Shown here piece after piece: positions 36,659-45,911 of a stretch of 64,000 nucleotides of DNA. The notes beneath the pieces are model-generated. The model was not told the DNA's origin. It was given only the letters and a program-made list of their open reading frames with translations, and searched no databases. Position numbers and translations under genes: made by a program. Source of the DNA: Hyphomicrobium_A sp963745205. GTDB lineage: Bacteria > Pseudomonadota > Alphaproteobacteria > Rhizobiales > Hyphomicrobiaceae. How positions within the stretch are numbered: the stretch's first letter is position 1; every line of letters begins with the position of its first letter. Location of the stretch: contig CAVUWX010000004.1 of assembly GCA_963745205.1 (NCBI GenBank), positions 160,007 to 224,006 of the forward strand, read 5' to 3'.

Positions 36659-37614
36659 ATGTCGAATCCCACCCGCCAGATGAGCGCGGCGATGCAACGC
36701 GGCGGAGCCGCGGACACCAAGGGGGCGGCCGGGCGCATCGCCTATCAGGGCGAGCCCGGCGCCAATTCGCATCTCGCCTGCCGCGAGGCGTTTCCCAATT
36801 ACGACGCTGTTGCGTGCGCGACGTTCGAGGAAGCGCTGTTGGCGGTGAAATCGGGCGATGCCACCTACGCCATGATCCCCATCGAGAACTCGGTCGCGGG
36901 GCGCGTCGCCGACATCCATCACCTGCTGCCCGAGGCCGATCTCTATATCGTGGGTGAGCACTTCCTGCGCGTGCGCCACCAGCTCATGGCGTACCCCGGC
37001 GCCACCCTCCAGACGATCAAGCACGCTCTGAGTCACACGCACGCGCTGGGCCAATGCCGCCGCAAGCTGAGCGAGCTTGGTCTAAAGCCCGTGCCGGAAG
37101 CCGACACGGCGGGCTCGGCGCGCATGGTGAGCGAATCGAAGGATATTTCGCTCGCGGCCATCGCATCCGCGCTTGCGGCCGAGATCTACGGCCTCGAAAT
37201 TCTCGCGCGCGACATCGAGGACGAAATGCACAATACGACTCGCTTCGTCGTGCTCGCGGCGGAACCCGATGACGCGGAGCCCGGCAACTGGCCCCGTCAT
37301 CACCACCTTCATCTTCCGCGTGCTCAACATTCCAGCCGCGCTCTACAAGGCGCTGGGCGGCTTCGCGACCAACGGCGTCAACATGACCAAGCTCGAGAGC
37401 TATCAGCTCGAAGGAACCTTCAACGCAACGATGTTCTTACGCCGACATCGAGGGACATCCGACCGATGGCCCGGTGCAGCTTGCGCTGAAGGAGCTCTCG
37501 TTCTTTTCCAGCGAGAAGAAGGTTCTCGGTACCTATCCGGCGAGTCCCTATCGCGCTGAGGCGGCGCGGCTCGCAGCGAGCGGACAGATCCCGGTGCGCC
37601 GCCGCGGCGGTTGA
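36659..37614 (+). CDS. pheA: Prephenate dehydratase PheA (two frameshifts)
   Basis: Converts prephenate to phenylpyruvate for phenylalanine synthesis. The catalytic domain starts RIAYQGEPGANSHLACREAFP, with IPIENSVAGRVADIHHLL and the catalytic NTTRF motif near residue 200. The ACT regulatory domain follows but is split: an extra A at 37286-37287 and an extra T at 37437-37438 each shift the frame. Removing both yields 317 residues, with TGPVITTFIFRVLNIPAALYKALGGFATNGVNMTKLESYQ and an ending IPVRRRGG at 37614. Two lesions of the same kind in one otherwise intact gene argue for consensus error. Confidence 0.9.
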
Positions 37615-37627
37615 CGAAGGAGGCGGC

Positions 37628-38377
37628 GTGAAGCTCGAGGACAAGGTCGCGATCGTGACGGGCGCCGCGTCGGGCTTCGGGCGCGCGATCGCGGAGCTGT
37701 TTGCGCTCGAAGGCGCGCGCGTCGTGGCGGCCGATATCAACGGCGAAGGAGTGCGCGAGCTGGCCGCCGGCTTCGGCAATAGCGTGGTGGCCGTTGCCTG
37801 CGACGTCTCCCGGAAAGCCGACGTCGACGCCATGGTGCGCGTGGCGACGGAAGCCTTCGGCGGCCTCGACATCATGGTCAACAATGCGGGCATCACCCAC
37901 CGCAACCAGACGCTGCTCGAGGTTGGAGAGGCCGAGTTCGACCGTATCTATGCCGTCAACGTGAAGTCGATCTATCTGTCGACGCTCGCCGCCGTCCCGA
38001 AAATGGAGCGGCGCGGCGCTGGCACCATCATCAACATCGCTTCGACCGCGGGCGTGCGGCCGCGGCCCGGCCTTACTTGGTACAACGGCTCCAAGGGCGC
38101 GGTGATCACGCTGACGAAATCGATGGCGGTGGAGCTCGCGCCCAAGAACATTCGCGTCAACGCCATCAATCCCGTGATCGGCGAGACAGGGATGCTCACG
38201 CAGTTCATGGGGCTGCCCGACACACCCGAGAACCGTGCGAAGTTCACTGCCGGCATTCCGCTGGGGCGCATGTCGCGGCCGCACGACATTGCGAATGCCG
38301 CGCTGTTCCTCGCGGATCCCGCGTCGTCGTTCATCACTGGCGTCGCCCTCGAAGTCGACGGCGGCCGCTGCATCTGA
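37628..38377 (+). CDS. Short-chain dehydrogenase/reductase (SDR family)
   Basis: A 249-residue classical SDR. The NAD(P)-binding TGAASGFGRAIAE lies at about residues 10-22, NNAG at about 88-91, Ser of INIASTAG near 139, and the catalytic Tyr-Lys pair in YNGSK at about 152-156. Asp37 after strand 2 (VAADINGEG) suggests a preference for NAD. The GTG start at 37628 is supported by the AAGGAGG box at 37617-37623. It follows pheA by 13 bases and may be co-transcribed. Substrate unknown. Confidence 0.9.
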   Translation: MKLEDKVAIVTGAASGFGRAIAELFALEGARVVAADINGEGVRELAAGFGNSVVAVACDVSRKADVDAMVRVATEAFGGLDIMVNNAGITHRNQTLLEVGEAEFDRIYAVNVKSIYLSTLAAVPKMERRGAGTIINIASTAGVRPRPGLTWYNGSKGAVITLTKSMAVELAPKNIRVNAINPVIGETGMLTQFMGLPDTPENRAKFTAGIPLGRMSRPHDIANAALFLADPASSFITGVALEVDGGRCI

Positions 38378-38467
38378 TCGCACCTGGAAAAATGACTGCG
38401 CGTCAATGGTATGGCCGTTGCGGCGAGAGGGTTGTAACGGACGCGGCAACCCCCCATAATCGACGCG

Positions 38468-38561
38468 GGAGGTTGGCGGCGGACGCATCCCTCGCCAACC
38501 GGGTCAGGTCCGGAAGGAAGCAGCCCTAACGATCAGGACGCGGGTCGTTCGCCAGCCTCCT
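38468..38561 (+). ncRNA. ffs: Signal recognition particle RNA (small bacterial 4.5S type)
   Basis: The conserved SRP RNA core GGTCAGGTCCGGAAGGAAGC is followed by AGCCCTAACGA, forming the GGAA-tetraloop hairpin that binds Ffh. Outer arms GGGAGGTTGGCG (38468-38479) and CGCCAGCCTCC (about 38550-38560) pair to close the rod. Its position just upstream of dnaX is the usual alphaproteobacterial arrangement. Ends are estimated from the stem. Confidence 0.95.
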
Positions 38562-38681
38562 CTAGAATTTCGCTCACGGGCCGTGCGCTCGCTGCTCGCT
38601 CGGCGAGTGGCCCTCCGCGAGGGCGCGACTCGTCGCGGGGCCGCTTGCAATTCGAGGCCCTGCGGGCCTAAGGCACGGGAC

Positions 38682-40467
38682 ATGGCGAAGAAGAAACCGG
38701 AAAACGCGAAGACGAGTGCGAGCGGCGGCGAGGCGGGCCCCGCGCAGCCCTACGTCGTGCTCGCGCGCAAGTACCGCCCACAAACGTTCGACGATCTCAT
38801 CGGCCAGGAGGCGATGGTCAAGACGCTGCGCAATGCGTTCGCCTCCGGGCGCATCGCACAGGCCTACATGCTGACCGGCGTGCGCGGCGTCGGCAAGACC
38901 ACGACCGCCCGCATTATCGCCCGTGCACTCAACTATGAGACCGACACGGTTTCGAAGCCGACCTTCAACATGCCCGTCCCCGGGCGCCATTGTGCCGAGA
39001 TCATGGAAAGCCGGCACCCCGACGTCGTGGAGATGGATGCGGCATCCAACACCGGCGTCGACAACATGCGTGAACTGATCGAGAGCGCGCGCTACAAGCC
39101 CCTTATCGCGCGCTACCGCGTGTTCATCATCGACGAAGTCCACATGTTGTCGAAGGGCGCGTTCAACGCCCTTTTGAAGACGCTCGAGGAGCCGCCGGAG
39201 CACGTCAAATTCATTTTCGCCACCACCGAGATCCGCAAGGTTCCAGTGACGGTGCTGTCGCGCTGCCAGCGGTTTCGATCTGCGCCGCGTCGACGTGCCG
39301 GAGCTCGGCGCGCACTTCCGCAAGATCGTCGCCAACGAAGGCGCCGAGGCCGCGGATGACGCGCTGACGATCATTGCGCGCGCCGCAGAAGGCTCGGTGC
39401 GCGACGGGCTATCGTTGCTCGATCAGGCTATCGCCCTGGGCCAGGGCCGCGTAACGGCCGGGACCGTGCGCGATATGTTGGGCCTCGCCGACCGCGGGCG
39501 TATCTTCGACCTGCTCGAACAGATTTTCCGCGGCGACACCAAGGCGGCGCTCGCGACGCTCGCCGCGCTGCATCGTGACGGCGCCGAGCCGACGCAGGTT
39601 TTGGCCGACCTCGCCGAAGCGGTGCACGCCGCGGCTCGCTCCCGTGCGGTTGGCGCGGAGGCCGGCAGCGAAGCATTGAGCGCGGAGGAGCGTCGCCGCG
39701 CGAGCAGGCTCGGAGAGCAGCTCTCCACGCCGTTGCTCGCGCGCGCGTGGCAGATGCTGCTCAAAGGCTGGGAGGAAACCGGGCGCGCACCCAACGCGAA
39801 GGCGGCCGCGGAAATGGTGCTGATTCGGCTTGCGCACACGGCCGATCTGCCCTCGCCCGACGAGGTCATCCGCTCACTCGGTGGCGGCGAGGCGCTGTCT
39901 CGCGGCCCCTCCAAGCAGGCACAGCGCGACAACAGCAGTGCGCGAGATTTTGCACTCGAGGGTGCAAGCGTTGATAAGCCGACGGTCAGCGCGATGGTCG
40001 AAACGGGCGGCGAGGATGCAGATGGGCTCGACGAGGTACCTGTTGACGAACCGGCCGGCGCGCCGCTCTCCGATCCGCGTTCGTTTGCCGACGTCATCAC
40101 CCTCGCGGCCGAGCGCCGCGACGCCAAACTGAAGGTACATCTCGAAGAGCACGTTAGCCTGGTCAAGTTCGACGCTCACGCTGGGTCGATCGACCTCTTC
40201 CTGTTGCCCGGCGCGCCGGCGCAGATCGCGAACGAGCTGCGCGAGAGGCTGATCGCGTGGACGCAGCGGCGCTGGGTGGTGCTGCTCTCCAAGGAAGCGG
40301 GCGCGCGGCCAATCGGAGAAGTGCGGCGCGAGCGCGAGGCGGCGGAGCTTGCGGCGTTGAAGACCCACCCGGCTGTCAAGGCCGTGCTCGACGAGTTCCC
40401 CGATGCGAGGATTGCCGAGGTGCGTCCACTGCTCGGTCCCGCTAAGGACGAGACTGGCACCGGCTGA
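38682..40467 (+). CDS. dnaX: DNA polymerase III subunits gamma/tau, DnaX (frameshifted)
   Basis: The clamp-loader motor. After a charged N-terminus, the AAA+ domain shows YRPQTFDDLIGQEAMVKTL, Walker A GVRGVGKTTTAR, Walker B VFIIDEVHML and sensor 1 LSRCQRF. The zinc-module cysteines are reduced to one, as in other alphaproteobacteria. The frame breaks at residue 198: CGGTTTCGAT at 39270-39279 has one T too many; deletion restores CQRFDLRRVDVPELGAHF and a 594-residue protein ending DETGTG. The lesion lies inside the ATPase core, not at the slippery site that makes gamma in some bacteria, and the gene is essential, so this is almost certainly a sequence error. Confidence 0.93.
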
Positions 40468-40496
40468 AAGCTATCCCCAGGAAAGGTGGCGCGCGA

Positions 40497-40817
40497 ATGA
40501 AAGATCTAATGGGTGTGATGAAGCAGCTCGGCGAGATGCAGTCCCGCATGCAGAGGATGCAAGAGGAGCTCGCCCAGATGGAGATTGAGGGCCAAGCCGG
40601 CGGCGGGCTCGTCAAGGTCGTGCTGGGCGGCAAGGGCAACCTAAAAAAGCTGCACATCGACCCGAGCCTGATGAAGCCAGGCGAGACGGAGATTCTCGAG
40701 GATCTCGTGGTCGCCGCCGCGCAAGAGGCCAAGGGCAAGCTCGAGGCCCAGTTGCAGGTGAAGATGCAGGACATGACCGGCGGGCTGCCCCTACCGCCAG
40801 GCATGAAGCTGTTCTAA
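40497..40817 (+). CDS. YbaB/EbfC family nucleoid-associated protein
   Basis: A 106-residue DNA-binding protein starting MKDLMGVMKQLGEMQSRMQRMQEELAQ, the helical arm of the YbaB dimer, followed by a beta core (GLVKVVLGGKGNLKKLHIDPSLM) and a C-terminal helix ending in a PLPPGMKLF tail. It follows dnaX by 29 bases, the standard dnaX-ybaB pairing. The usual third partner, recR, is not next to it but about 6.9 kb further along. Confidence 0.95.
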   Translation: MKDLMGVMKQLGEMQSRMQRMQEELAQMEIEGQAGGGLVKVVLGGKGNLKKLHIDPSLMKPGETEILEDLVVAAAQEAKGKLEAQLQVKMQDMTGGLPLPPGMKLF

Positions 40818-40829
40818 GAGGGCGGCGTC

Positions 40830-41405
40830 ATGTATGCGCGGCATCGGCGCACGCGGCGAGGGCTGCTCGCGCGTGCCGCGCTTCTCTCGGTTGCGATGAT
40901 CGTCGGCTTGGCGACGGCGAGCAAGGAGGCGACTGTGACCCTGCGCATTACATCCTCAGCATTTGCCGACGGCGCCGAAATCCCGGCGGAGTACACGTGC
41001 GAAGGCAAGGACATCTCGCCGCCGCTCGCGTGGTCCGGCGTCCCGGCGGGCACCAAGAGCCTCGTGCTCATCGTCGATGATCCCGACGCGCCGGATCCGA
41101 AGGCGCCGCGCATGACGTGGGTGCACTGGGTGCTCTACAACTTGCCGCCCAGCTCGACGGGGCTCCCCGAGGCGGTTGGTGCCGCGCTCCCCTCTGGCAC
41201 CAAGGTCGGCTTCAACGATTGGAAGCGGGCGGACTTCGGCGGCCCGTGCCCGCCCATCGGCCGTCACCGTTATTTTCACAAGCTATATGCGCTCGACACC
41301 GAGCTCAACTTGACCAAACCTGCGAAGGCCGACGTCGAGGCGGCGATGCGTGGGCACGTGCTCGCCGAGGCGCAGCTCATGGGCACGTATCAAAAGGCGC
41401 GCTGA
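40830..41405 (+). CDS. YbhB/YbcL-type PEBP (Raf-kinase-inhibitor-like) protein
   Basis: A 191-residue protein of the phosphatidylethanolamine-binding family. An N-terminal Arg-rich leader and hydrophobic stretch (about residues 14-32) could be a signal peptide. The PEBP signatures DDPDAPDPKAPRMTWVHWVLYNLP and GGPCPPIGRHRYFHKLYALD form the anion-binding pocket. Function in bacteria is not settled. The gene follows ybaB by 12 bases and may be read with it. Confidence 0.88.
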   Translation: MYARHRRTRRGLLARAALLSVAMIVGLATASKEATVTLRITSSAFADGAEIPAEYTCEGKDISPPLAWSGVPAGTKSLVLIVDDPDAPDPKAPRMTWVHWVLYNLPPSSTGLPEAVGAALPSGTKVGFNDWKRADFGGPCPPIGRHRYFHKLYALDTELNLTKPAKADVEAAMRGHVLAEAQLMGTYQKAR

Positions 41406-41429
41406 AAGAATTTTCGGGCCCGCGCAAGG

Positions 41430-41915
41430 TCAGCCCTGGCTGAGCACCAGCGTCAGCCCGATGAGGGTGTTGCTGAAGAACTGGATCTCGACGATCTGCT
41501 TGCCCTCGCGAACGATGACCTCCATGTTCGCGGTCAGAGCCTCGCCGCGCACGGAGATGCGAAATCCGGTCGAGGTGACCTGCCCGCTGAGATCGCCTCC
41601 GAGATTGTAGACGAGCTCGCTCCAGGTGCCGGTGAGCGCGTCGGCGTTGTGCTTGATCTCGCTCTTCACCTCGACGTTCCCGCTTGCCGAAGCGCAGCGT
41701 ATGTTCTGTTTGAGCTCCACGCCGTCGTCCGAAAGGAAATAGGTCGCGCGGCATTTCACGGTCTCGAACTTGCCATCCTTGAAGCCGAGACGGCCGTCAC
41801 CCACCCATCGTCCGGGCAGGTCCTTGAAGGGCGAGGCCGGGTCAGCAAGACCGTGTTCTTGAGTTGAGAGCCAGCAGGCGAAAATTGCCAAGAACGTAAG
41901 GACGGTCTTCTTCAT
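41430..41915 (-). CDS. Secreted hypothetical protein
   Basis: A 161-residue exported protein. Residues 1-24 form a signal peptide (MKKTVLTFLAIFACWLSTQEHGLA). The mature part (PFKDLPGRWVGDGRLGFKDGKFETVKCRATYFL) is rich in beta-strand patterns and has two Cys that could pair; it resembles conserved periplasmic proteins of Hyphomicrobiales, but I cannot name a family with confidence. The start at 41915 is chosen because the upstream frame is Arg-rich. Confidence 0.72.
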   Translation of the reverse strand: MKKTVLTFLAIFACWLSTQEHGLADPASPFKDLPGRWVGDGRLGFKDGKFETVKCRATYFLSDDGVELKQNIRCASASGNVEVKSEIKHNADALTGTWSELVYNLGGDLSGQVTSTGFRISVRGEALTANMEVIVREGKQIVEIQFFSNTLIGLTLVLSQG

Positions 41916-42086
41916 TGCTTCCTGCTCGAGAGCGGTCCTGCAGCACCGCCGGGCCGCCCGGCGCAATGCACCCCGCGCAGAATGTTGACGTGAAATCTCG
42001 TGATTCCTAGTGCGCACGGGCCACGCGCAGGGCGCAACAAGCATAGCGTGCGGCGAGACCGCGCAGAGGCGGAACTCAATGCGGCG

Positions 42087-45000
42087 TCAGACAGCCTTTG
42101 CCGTGAACTGCCGGACCTTCGATCCGCTGGTCAGCTCCAAGTACCGCTCGATGTGATCCGGGCGTCCAATCAGGAAGCCCTGGATCTCGCGGCAGCCTTC
42201 GCGGCGCAGAAAGGCCCGCTCCCCCTCCGTCTCGACACCCTCCGCGATGACGGGGATATCGAGCGCGTTTCCGAGCCCGATGATGGAGCGCACGATCGCC
42301 GCCGACTGGGCGTTGGTTTCCACTCCGGAGACGAAGCTCTGGTCAATCTTGATCTTGTCGAACGGGAACGATTGCAGCGATGACATCGACGCGTAACCGG
42401 TGCCGAAATCGTCCATGGCGATCTTCACGCCGAGCGCCTTCAACTTGCGAAGGGTAGAGAGGGCGCGCGCCGGCTCATCGAAGATTACGCCTTCAGTGAT
42501 CTCCAGCTCCAGCCGTCCCGCGGCAAGACCCGTATCCAGCAGGATGAGGTGCACAAGACCGGCCAGATCGCCGTAACGGAACTGCACGGGAGAAAGGTTC
42601 ACGCCGATCTGCATCGGCGCCGCCCAAGTCGCCGCCTCGCGGCAGGCTTCGCGCAACGCCCATGCGCCAATCTCCACGATCATGCCGTTCTGCTCGGCGA
42701 GCGAGATGAACTCGCCTGGAGAGACGATGCCGAGCTTGGGATGCCGCCAGCGCACCAAAGCCTCGAACGCGAACACTTCGCCGTCGATTGTGGCCTGTGG
42801 CTGGTAGCTGAGGAATAGTTCGTTACGCGCGATCGCCGAACGCAGATCGAGCTGTAGGGCGAAGCGCTCGCGCAGGCGCCGATCCATTTCGGGATCGAAG
42901 AAGCGCGCCGTTTGGCGTCCATCGACCTTGGCGCGATAGAGCGCAGCGTCGGCGTTTGCAAGCAGCGTTGCTATGTCGGAGCCGTCGCGCGGATAAACCG
43001 CGGCACCGATGCTGAGGCCGAGTGGAATCTTCTGGCCGCGCACCTCGAAGGGGTCTGCCACCGCTTGCAGCGTCCGGCTGGCAAGCACCTCGGCGGTTCG
43101 CGGTTGCGAGCCCATGCCGGATATGAGCGTGAACTCGTCGCCGCCGACGCGGGCCACGAAAGCGCCATCGGCTGCGACCTCGAGCCGGCGCGCCACTGCG
43201 CACAATAGCTCGTCGCCGACCATGTGCCCGAAGACGTCGTTGGCTTCCTTGAAGTGATCGAGGTCGATCGATAGCACGGCAAACGTCTGGCCGCGGCTCT
43301 TGGCCCGCTCTAGCGCCTGCGCCAGCCGAGAGTTGAGCGAATTGCGATTTGGCAAGTCCGTCAACGCATCGTGATGCGCAAGATGTGCAATCTGCTCGTG
43401 GCGCTCCAAGAGCTCGGCCCGTGCCGTGCGCATGTTCTCGCGCGCTTCGTCAAGTCCAAAGGCGGCGTCCTTGACCTGCTCCTGCAGCAGATTGAAGCTC
43501 GCCGCCATTTCGCCGAGCTCGTCGCGAGAGTTGGTTTTGACAGGTACGATATTGACGGACGCGTGCGCAGCTTGGAGATCGCCGCGCCCGAGCGCCTGCA
43601 TGGCGAGCGTGAAGTCGCGAAGCGTGCCCCACGTGAGCCGTTTTGCCGCCGCGCTTACCTCCTGCGCCGAATAGGTAATCATCCCCGGCAAAACGAGGCC
43701 TACGCTGATCGTCAACAGCGCGACCGCGACGAAGATATCGGCGAGCACCGACACCAGGACGCTGTGCTCGTGCGATACTGTGCTGACCGCGAGAAGATAT
43801 GCAATGGCGTCGAGAATGAGCACAAATACCATGGCGCCCGTCAGCTTCAGATGCAGCGTGCGCGCGAACGCCGGCAGCCCCAACCGCTTGCGGTCTTCGA
43901 TCACACGCCAGGCATAGAGTGCGGCGCCGGAGTAGGCGAGCGCTAGTCCGAAGAGGACGGTGGGAAGGCCGAATTGCTGGAAGCCGAGGATGGCCGAAAG
44001 AAGCCATACCGACGCTGCCCCCACGCCCAGCACGATGGTGCCGCGTGGCGCGCGATAGGGTCTCAAGGCGTTGGGCTGATCACGCCGCAACAGCAAGGCG
44101 GCCACGTTCGGCATGCAGATGCCGATGAGGTACGTGAAGTTCGCCGCGGCAATCATCCAAATGGGATCGCCCGCGAGTAAGAAAACGATCGCGCAGCTGG
44201 CGGTCAGCACCGTTGCCGCCCAGGGGCAGTCCGTGCGCGCGATACGCCAGGCCAGGAACCGGGGCAGCAGTCCGTCGTCGCTGAGCTGCGACATGGTGCG
44301 GGCCGCGCCTGCCAGGGGCTGCAGGGTGCCGTGGAACATGTTGAGCATGATGAACCAGATGGCGGCGGCCTTACCAAGGCTGCCGAGCAATGGCGCGAAC
44401 GTTGGCCCGAGCACCGTGGCGAGATCCTCGCCGAGTGCCTCCGGCCCGAGCACGCCGAGCCACACCACGGGAAGCACGATGAAGTAGAGGCCGGCCATCA
44501 GCGCTGCGGCCAGCATGGCGCGCGGCACGTTGCGGTTTGGGTCGATCGTCTCGCCGACGTGGCAGGCGGCAGCCTCGAAAGCGGGTGCTGTGAATCCAAT
44601 CAGGTAGAGGCCGGCCATGATGGATGTGACATCGCCGAACCAGCCTTCGAAGGGCGAGGTCAGCTTGTAGGAGAAGGCCTGGTGCCAGTCCACGGATCCG
44701 GAGTAGATGGGAATCAGCGCGGAAAGGAAAGCGAGCGTCGCCGATGCCGTGGCGATAGGAATCGCCATGCGCGCGACCCACACAATTCCGCACAGATTGA
44801 CGAGCGTGAAGAAGCAGACGATGCCAACGGCAAAGGTTTCGACCGGAAGGTTTGGGAAATACCAGTGCTGGAAGGCGGATGCCGAAAGGATCGCGGTGAG
44901 GCCGCATGTCGGAATCCAACCCCACCAGTAGCAAGTGCCGGTGAGCGAGGCGAGGACGGGATTGTAGGGGCGGAACGCCTCGGCGCAAGCGGCGGAGATT

Positions 45001-45257
45001 CCTCCTACCCGGTTGGGCCACATCAGTACCAACTCAGTCCAGGCAGGCGCCGCCGCCCAGCCGAGCAGCACACCGACTATGAGCAGAGGCACCGCGGCGC
45101 TACCCTGGCCCAGGATTGCGCCTTGGCCAACGAAGAGTGCGGTGATGATGAAGATCATCTGATTGCTTCCGCCCATCGCGAGGGCGGTCGTGCCGATCCA
45201 TCCAAGCACCCTTGGATGGGGCGGCGTGGGAGCAATGCTGGGGGTGATCAATCCCAT
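42087..45257 (-). CDS. Amino-acid permease fused to HAMP, GGDEF and EAL domains
   Basis: A 1056-residue membrane protein joining transport and c-di-GMP signalling. Residues about 1-480 look like a complete APC-superfamily amino-acid/polyamine permease with roughly 12 hydrophobic helices (GWIGTTALAMGGSNQMIF near the start). Two more helices (about 465-545) lead to a HAMP-like linker (about 545-605). The cyclase domain has an intact GGDEF at residues 705-709, but no RxxD inhibitory site five residues upstream. The phosphodiesterase domain has EAL at 832-834 plus DDFGTGYASM, KIDQSFV and AEGVE, all consistent with activity. An inverted repeat lies upstream at 45394-45411. It could sense its transport substrate; that is inference. 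Confidence 0.9.
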   Translation of the reverse strand: MGLITPSIAPTPPHPRVLGWIGTTALAMGGSNQMIFIITALFVGQGAILGQGSAAVPLLIVGVLLGWAAAPAWTELVLMWPNRVGGISAACAEAFRPYNPVLASLTGTCYWWGWIPTCGLTAILSASAFQHWYFPNLPVETFAVGIVCFFTLVNLCGIVWVARMAIPIATASATLAFLSALIPIYSGSVDWHQAFSYKLTSPFEGWFGDVTSIMAGLYLIGFTAPAFEAAACHVGETIDPNRNVPRAMLAAALMAGLYFIVLPVVWLGVLGPEALGEDLATVLGPTFAPLLGSLGKAAAIWFIMLNMFHGTLQPLAGAARTMSQLSDDGLLPRFLAWRIARTDCPWAATVLTASCAIVFLLAGDPIWMIAAANFTYLIGICMPNVAALLLRRDQPNALRPYRAPRGTIVLGVGAASVWLLSAILGFQQFGLPTVLFGLALAYSGAALYAWRVIEDRKRLGLPAFARTLHLKLTGAMVFVLILDAIAYLLAVSTVSHEHSVLVSVLADIFVAVALLTISVGLVLPGMITYSAQEVSAAAKRLTWGTLRDFTLAMQALGRGDLQAAHASVNIVPVKTNSRDELGEMAASFNLLQEQVKDAAFGLDEARENMRTARAELLERHEQIAHLAHHDALTDLPNRNSLNSRLAQALERAKSRGQTFAVLSIDLDHFKEANDVFGHMVGDELLCAVARRLEVAADGAFVARVGGDEFTLISGMGSQPRTAEVLASRTLQAVADPFEVRGQKIPLGLSIGAAVYPRDGSDIATLLANADAALYRAKVDGRQTARFFDPEMDRRLRERFALQLDLRSAIARNELFLSYQPQATIDGEVFAFEALVRWRHPKLGIVSPGEFISLAEQNGMIVEIGAWALREACREAATWAAPMQIGVNLSPVQFRYGDLAGLVHLILLDTGLAAGRLELEITEGVIFDEPARALSTLRKLKALGVKIAMDDFGTGYASMSSLQSFPFDKIKIDQSFVSGVETNAQSAAIVRSIIGLGNALDIPVIAEGVETEGERAFLRREGCREIQGFLIGRPDHIERYLELTSGSKVRQFTAKAV

Positions 45258-45393
45258 GTACTTATGTGCCCAAATTCCCGACGGGGCGCCGAATTTGTCC
45301 CGAAAGGCGCGACGATATGAGCACAGCCGCCCTTATTTATTCATTCAGGGCCACGTTCAATCTTTAAATATTTTCAGATGTTTGCACCAAAGC

Positions 45394-45411
45394 ACTAAGA
45401 GGGCACTTAGT
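45394..45411. promoter_or_regulatory. Inverted repeat upstream of the permease-GGDEF-EAL gene
   Basis: ACTAAG-AGGGCA-CTTAGT is a perfect 6-base inverted repeat with a 6-base spacer, centred about 145 bases before the start at 45257, in A/T-rich DNA between it and the upstream DUF779 gene. It is a candidate operator site. Confidence 0.35.
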
Positions 45412-45431
45412 ACGTTCGCGCCCAGCGTGCG

Positions 45432-45845
45432 TTAACGCCGATCGGTCTCGGAGCGCATGGCCGCAGGGCCTCGCGGAGGGTCCCCGGCCTGGTCGAGCTC
45501 CGCCAATTCATCTTCCGTGAATACCCGCGAGCGGGTGAGGAAGCGCAGGCCCTCGGGTGCTTCGAGCGAGAAGCCGGCGCCGCGGCCCGGCACCACGTCG
45601 ATGATGAGATGAGTGTGTTGCCAATACTCGAATTGCGGCCCGCTGATGTAAAGCGGGCAGCCAGCGATGCGGCCGAGAAAGACGTCGCGCTGGCCGATCT
45701 TGAATTCGCCCAGCGGATAGCACATCGGCGCGCTGCCGTCGCAGCACCCGCCTGATTGATGGAACAGAAGATCACCGTGGGCCACGCGCAGCTTGGCGAT
45801 CAGGGCCGCAGCCGCGGGAGTATTTGAAACCCTCGAGACGGTCAT
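45432..45845 (-). CDS. DUF779 family protein, partner of the aldehyde dehydrogenase
   Basis: A 137-residue soluble protein. It contains the family core HGDLLFHQSGGCCDGSAPMCYP, with a Cys cluster that could bind metal, and DVFLGRIAGCPLYISGPQFEYWQHTHLIIDVVPGRG. Proteins of this family are repeatedly encoded beside NAD-dependent acetaldehyde dehydrogenases. Here it lies 66 bases downstream of one. The start at 45845 (MTVSRVSNTPAA) is preferred; the upstream frame is Pro/Arg-rich. Its biochemical role is not known. Confidence 0.88.
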   Translation of the reverse strand: MTVSRVSNTPAAAALIAKLRVAHGDLLFHQSGGCCDGSAPMCYPLGEFKIGQRDVFLGRIAGCPLYISGPQFEYWQHTHLIIDVVPGRGAGFSLEAPEGLRFLTRSRVFTEDELAELDQAGDPPRGPAAMRSETDRR

Positions 45846-45911
45846 GCCAATCCGGCGCGGGAGCGGAAGACCGGCGCAAATCCCCGATCTCCCACTCCAC
45901 GGCACCGACCC

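Noticed and set aside
39270..39280. Programmed frameshift in dnaX
   Set aside because: In species with gamma/tau frameshifting the slippery site lies after the ATPase domain. Here the break is inside the ATPase core at sensor 1, and the sequence CGGTTTCGAT is not a slippery heptamer.
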